In this document: positions 60,234 through 64,000 of the stretch, one piece after another | Layout of the letters: the number at the start of each line of letters is the position of its first letter | How positions within the stretch are numbered: the stretch's first letter is position 1 | NCBI RefSeq assembly: GCF_050596425.1 | Contig: NZ_CP192292.1 | Location: 930,001 to 994,000 of the forward strand | Source of the DNA: G963665925 sp050596425 | GTDB taxonomy: Bacteria; Bacillota; Clostridia; Peptostreptococcales; Acidaminobacteraceae | Direction of reading: 5' to 3' | DNA: 64,000 nt | Notes under the pieces: model-generated | Told to the model about the DNA's origin: nothing | The model's input: the letters and a program-made list of their open reading frames with translations, nothing else | The model's database searches: none | Program-made: the position numbers and the translations under genes

Positions 60234-61781
60234 ATGAGTCAAAAAATGGCGGCAGTGGCCTATATCGGATCAAGGGTTCTGCAATTTAGAATAACAGAGG
60301 ACGGAAAAGAAAGCATCAGAGAACTTGAGTTTATGGAGAGTCCATCAGACCTGGGACACCAAACATTTTCAACGGGACGAATACGCTATGAATCAGTGGA
60401 AACCCTGTGTGAACGCGTTAATGACTTTAAGATCCTCGCCAAGGCCTATGACATTACAGACATCAACTTATTTGCGACGACGGCCCTGCGTGATGCCATA
60501 AATAGATATTACATACTGGATCAAATCAAAATCAGGACAGGTCTTGATGTGGAAATTATAGAAGATGCAGAAGAAAAAAAGAATGTTTTATGACCGTATT
60601 ATTCAGCATGTGGAGTCCCATGATGCCCTAAAAAACAAGAATGCTGTTATTTCATATATTGGTACGGGAAGTATAGGCGCCACATATTATGACTCCAGCC
60701 ATATTGTACACACTCAGAATATTCCCCTGGGCACATTAAAACTGAGAGAGTCCTTAGGGGATAAATATAGGGAGTCTTCGGATTTTTATATATTCATGGA
60801 AGAGTATTTGAGCAATCCCCTCCAGCTCTTTAGCAGAAGTCTTCCAAATAGCGGTATTGAAAATATGATTGTTTCTGGAAAACAAACGGATCTATTGACC
60901 AAACTCTTTGATATTACTCTTGAAGAGGAAGTGGGATTTATAAGCCGGGAAGATTTTCTTGAAAAATATGATGAGATAAAACATGATACACCTGAGCAAA
61001 TCGCCTATGAGCATGAACTTCGTCTGGCCGAGGCCGAACTGTTACTTCCTGCGCTTTGCATTTATAAAACCATATTTGAAATGACAACAGCCAAGACAAT
61101 GACAGTTATTCAAATGAAGTTTTCAGACACCCTTTCCTGGAAAATCCATGATCCTAAGGACTACAAGGAGAGGATTCTTATATTCAGAGACCACACGGTG
61201 GCTTCCAGTCGCTATATGGCCCAGCAATACAATTATGATGCCAAACATTCAGCGGCTGTTGAGGAAAGGGCTCTAGAAATATTTGATGAAATAAAAAAAT
61301 ACATGGACTGGGTAAGAAAGATAGGTTGCTCCTTCAGGTCGCAGCCATTATGCACAGTCTTGGCGAGTTTGAAGGCACGGAAGTCTACCAGCAAATTGTG
61401 TACGATATGCTTAAATGTTTTAATATAGTCGGTCTCAGACAACAAGACATGATTGTGATTGCAGAAGCCAGTTTTAAGGCCATGCATCATACAGATGAAG
61501 GAGATTTCATTGAACCAACACTATCAAAAGGACAACAAATCAAGATTACTAAAATGGCTGCCATTCTTAAAGTGGCTGAAGCCCTCGACATCAGTAGAAA
61601 GCAAAAGTTCAGAAAAATCGATATCAGCACATCAGGGAAAAAACTCAGATTTTATGCAGAGTGTGGACAGAACTTCATCCTTGAAGAATGGGGATTCGCA
61701 AGAGCCTCTATCTTCTTCAGAAGAATCTTTGGCATTGAAGCAAAACTCTCGGTTAAGAGGTGTTACGATGAGTTATCCTAA
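60234..61781 (+). pseudogene. ppx: Ppx/GppA exopolyphosphatase with HD domain, two frameshifts
   Basis: A conserved ppx/gppA gene whose reading frame is broken twice. Part 1 (60234-60593) has the ASKHA start (AAVAYIGSRVLQFRI) and ATTALRDAINRYY. Near the A7 run 60574-60580 it must shift +1 to reach FYDRIIQHV and SYIGTGSIGATYY. Near the A7 run 61293-61299 it must shift -1 to reach KKIHGLGKKDRLLLQVAAIM, the HD-like domain, ending at 61781. The total length is a whole number of codons (515 aa), so the two shifts cancel. The HD motif reads HSLGEF. The gene overlaps ppk by 14 nt. Confidence 0.88.
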
Positions 61782-63846
61782 TGGGTCTAAAAAGTACATA
61801 AACAGAGAAGTGTCCTGGCTTGATTTTAACTATAGGGTTTTAGAAGAAGCACAAGATGAAAGTTCCCGCGTTATGGACCGCTTAAAGTTTCTGGCCATTA
61901 CAGCATCTAACTTAGATGAGTTTTTTATGGTGCGTATGGCCGGTATTCTCGACCAAATTGAAGTGGGGTATGAGAAGAAAGACCCCGCAGGCCTTTCTCC
62001 CAAAGAGCAAATTACCTTGCTTTCAAATATGTGCCATGACATGGTTCATAAGAAATACACCTGCTTAAACAAGTCTCTATTGCCAGAAATGAAAAAGCAT
62101 GGTGTGGAAATTTTGTCTTACGATGATGTGGCCAAGGATCAGAAGAAGTATATAAATGATTTTTTCGAAGAGGTTGTCTTTCCGGTTATAACCCCTATGG
62201 CTGTGGACAACAGCCGTCCTTTCCTCCTTTTATCAAATAAGAGTCTAAACCTAGCGGTTAAGCTCATGATTGATGACGAGATTAAGTTGGCTGTGCTTCA
62301 GGTGCCTTCTGTCATTGATCGTTATATGCGTATTCCCGGAGAAAACAGGCATTATATACTCCTAGAAGAAATCATAAAGGCCAACATTAAGAGTCTTTTC
62401 AAGGGATTTGACGTTCAGTCTGTTTATGCATTTAGGTTAACAAGAAATGGTGACCTTGCCATTGATGAAGATGAAGCTGAAGACCTACTTATTGAAATAG
62501 AAAAATCCATTAAAAAACGCAAGTGGGGAGCGCCTGTAAGGCTGGAATATGAAAAGCATATGGATGACGATATCCTGACATATCTTATGGACAAGCTTGA
62601 CCTTCATGATGATGATCTTTATAAAATCAATGGCCCGCTCGATCCAACCTTCTGGATGGATTTCTCCTTTGAACCAGAGTTTTCAGACCTACGTGCAGAG
62701 CCTATGCGGCCTCAACCAGCAGAAGATTTTATTGGGTATGAGAACGATATTTTTGAAGCCATTCGAAATGGAGACAGTCTCATGCATCATCCATATGAAA
62801 GTTTTGATCCAGTTGTGGCTTTTGTCAATCAGGCGGCCAGAGATCCAAAGGTTCTTGCTATTAAGCAGACACTATACCGGGTCAGTGCAGATTCTCCGAT
62901 CATCAAAGCCCTCATTCAGGCCGCTGAAAATGGAAAGCAAGTCACAGTTCTTGTGGAACTCAAGGCTAGATTTGATGAAGAAAACAATATTATCTGGGCA
63001 AAGCGCCTTGAGCGTTCCGGGTGTCATGTGATTTACGGTTTGGTTGGCCTTAAAATACACTGTAAGACAATACTGGTAGTCAGACGAGAAGAAGATCAAA
63101 TAAGAAGATATGTCCATCTGGGCACAGGCAATTATAATGACTCAACGGCTAAACTTTATACAGACCATGGGTATTTCACGTGTAGGGATGCCTTTGGGGC
63201 AGATGTGTCAGCCCTCTTTAATCTCTTAACGGGCTATGCCAAGGAACCAAAATGGAAGAAACTTGCCGTTGCCCCTGGTAATCTGCGCCAGTTTTTCATG
63301 AAGTCCATTGACAATGAAATCAAATTGGCTCGTAAGGGGGAAAAGGCGAAGATTATTGCTAAAATGAACTCTTTAGTAGATGAAGACATAATCAACAAGC
63401 TCTATGAAGCCTCCCAAGCGGGGGTTAAAATCACACTCATTGTACGTGGGATTTGTTGCTTGCGTTCAGGCATAAAGGGGCAAAGTGAGAACATAAAGGT
63501 TATCAGCATAGTGGGAACCTTCTTAGAACACAGTCGAATCTACTATTTCCATGATGGTGGAGAAAAGCGGTATTATTTATCAAGTGCTGACTGGATGCCG
63601 AGAAATCTCGATAGACGGGTGGAAACCCTCTTTCCGATTGGGCCAGATCATTTAAAGGAAAAGCTGGATGAGATGATGGACATAACGCTTCAGGATAATG
63701 TGAAGGCGCGCATTCAAAACCCTGACGGGTCATATAGCCCTATTGACAGGGAGGGTGAGCGCTATGAATCCCAAGTTGTATTTCATAAAATGGCCAAGCG
63801 TATCGCGAGGGAAAAAAAAGAAGCCCTCATGCAAATGCGTTCTTAA
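61768..63846 (+). CDS. ppk: Polyphosphate kinase 1
   Basis: A 692-residue enzyme that makes inorganic polyphosphate from ATP. The N domain starts YINREVSWLDFNYRVLEEA and has LKFLAITASNLDEFFMVR. The catalytic domains show LVELKARFDEENNI, the active His motif VGLKIHCKTILV, YVHLGTGNYNDSTAKLYTDH and the second His region GTFLEHSRIYYF. The start at 61768 follows AAGAGGTGTTACG; an open frame extends to 61459 but is out-of-frame ppx sequence. It overlaps ppx by 14 nt, so the two are coupled. Confidence 0.96.
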   Translation: MSYPNGSKKYINREVSWLDFNYRVLEEAQDESSRVMDRLKFLAITASNLDEFFMVRMAGILDQIEVGYEKKDPAGLSPKEQITLLSNMCHDMVHKKYTCLNKSLLPEMKKHGVEILSYDDVAKDQKKYINDFFEEVVFPVITPMAVDNSRPFLLLSNKSLNLAVKLMIDDEIKLAVLQVPSVIDRYMRIPGENRHYILLEEIIKANIKSLFKGFDVQSVYAFRLTRNGDLAIDEDEAEDLLIEIEKSIKKRKWGAPVRLEYEKHMDDDILTYLMDKLDLHDDDLYKINGPLDPTFWMDFSFEPEFSDLRAEPMRPQPAEDFIGYENDIFEAIRNGDSLMHHPYESFDPVVAFVNQAARDPKVLAIKQTLYRVSADSPIIKALIQAAENGKQVTVLVELKARFDEENNIIWAKRLERSGCHVIYGLVGLKIHCKTILVVRREEDQIRRYVHLGTGNYNDSTAKLYTDHGYFTCRDAFGADVSALFNLLTGYAKEPKWKKLAVAPGNLRQFFMKSIDNEIKLARKGEKAKIIAKMNSLVDEDIINKLYEASQAGVKITLIVRGICCLRSGIKGQSENIKVISIVGTFLEHSRIYYFHDGGEKRYYLSSADWMPRNLDRRVETLFPIGPDHLKEKLDEMMDITLQDNVKARIQNPDGSYSPIDREGERYESQVVFHKMAKRIAREKKEALMQMRS

Positions 63847-63874
63847 ACCTGATGTTTTATATGCTAAAAAATAG

Positions 63875-63910
63875 GAGACCCATATGTGGAAAAACATATA
63901 TGGGTCTCTT
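63875..63910. terminator. Hairpin after ppk
   Basis: GAGACCCATATGT pairs with ACATATATGGGTCTC with one bulge. Only a short T-containing tail follows, so it is a modest terminator. Confidence 0.65.
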
Positions 63911-64000
63911 CAATGGTTAATACAAGTAAACTTTTGTGTAGTTTTGTCATCATTTTGTTACTCTATGTATAATATATGACGAAATGGTTATGATTTGTTT

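Noticed and set aside
61459..61767. In-frame N-terminal extension of polyphosphate kinase
   Set aside because: The 103 extra codons overlap the ppx coding sequence in another frame; PPK1 similarity starts at 61768, where a ribosome binding site is present.
1..64000. CRISPR array, tRNA or rRNA genes, integrase or transposase
   Set aside because: No regularly spaced repeats, no recognisable tRNA/rRNA sequences and no such proteins in any frame; the dispersed elements are not spacer arrays.

Overview
The window is a stretch of bacterial chromosome, AT-rich and compactly coded. Gene starts carry strong GGAGG-type ribosome binding sites. The content points to an anaerobic, amino-acid-using Clostridia-type Firmicute: a tryptophan T-box leader, a double-cubane reductase with its activase, arginase, formimidoylglutamase, D-serine dehydratase, an AGCS symporter, ProX, DUF134, DUF3343 and CGGC proteins. 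Fusibacter/Acidaminobacter-like relatives are my guess; no rRNA or other marker gene is present to prove it. No tRNA, rRNA, CRISPR array, transposase, prophage or plasmid gene was seen.

Layout. 1-12.9 kb is rich in signalling and transport: an MCP tail, a GAF histidine kinase, a DUF4438 protein, an Lrp-type regulator with a DMT exporter, a lipoprotein-type 7TM GGDEF protein, a chromate transporter, ProX and a GGDEF-EAL protein. 13-32 kb holds amino-acid and redox metabolism: arginase, threonine synthase, a GltD-like flavoprotein, hemerythrin, a Cache-GGDEF protein, the reductase/activase pair, pirin, a large hybrid kinase, D-serine dehydratase with an APC permease, and tryptophan synthase beta behind a T-box. 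33-47 kb holds a DbpA-type helicase, arsenate reductase, an alanine/glycine symporter, an OxlT-type MFS carrier, a Fur-boxed flavodoxin, an alkylation-repair pair (Ada-AlkA and Ogt), a ROK kinase and a MarR/nitroreductase pair. 47-64 kb holds an aconitase-family hydratase, a patatin, an MCP, a CobW GTPase, YbjQ, formimidoylglutamase, another MarR regulator, DUF134, and polyphosphate metabolism (ppx-ppk).

Two features stand out beyond the gene list. First, a dispersed intergenic repeat of about 110-120 bp, with conserved ends (GCGCTTGCA... and ...TTGCAAGTCGCTC) and a variable central hairpin, occurs in at least nine places in full, half, core-less or diverged forms. One copy lies inside the trpB leader between the T-box terminator and the gene. 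Second, three conserved genes (dbpA, ada-alkA and ppx, the last hit twice) are broken by single-base shifts in or beside A/T homopolymers, which suggests homopolymer indels, either real or from sequencing. Short tandem repeats directly after several stop codons are a third, smaller pattern.

Most genes are single or in pairs, often convergent over bidirectional terminators. Candidate operators are visible before chrA, the gltD-like gene, the flavodoxin, the MarR/nitroreductase pair, the hydratase and the CobW gene.
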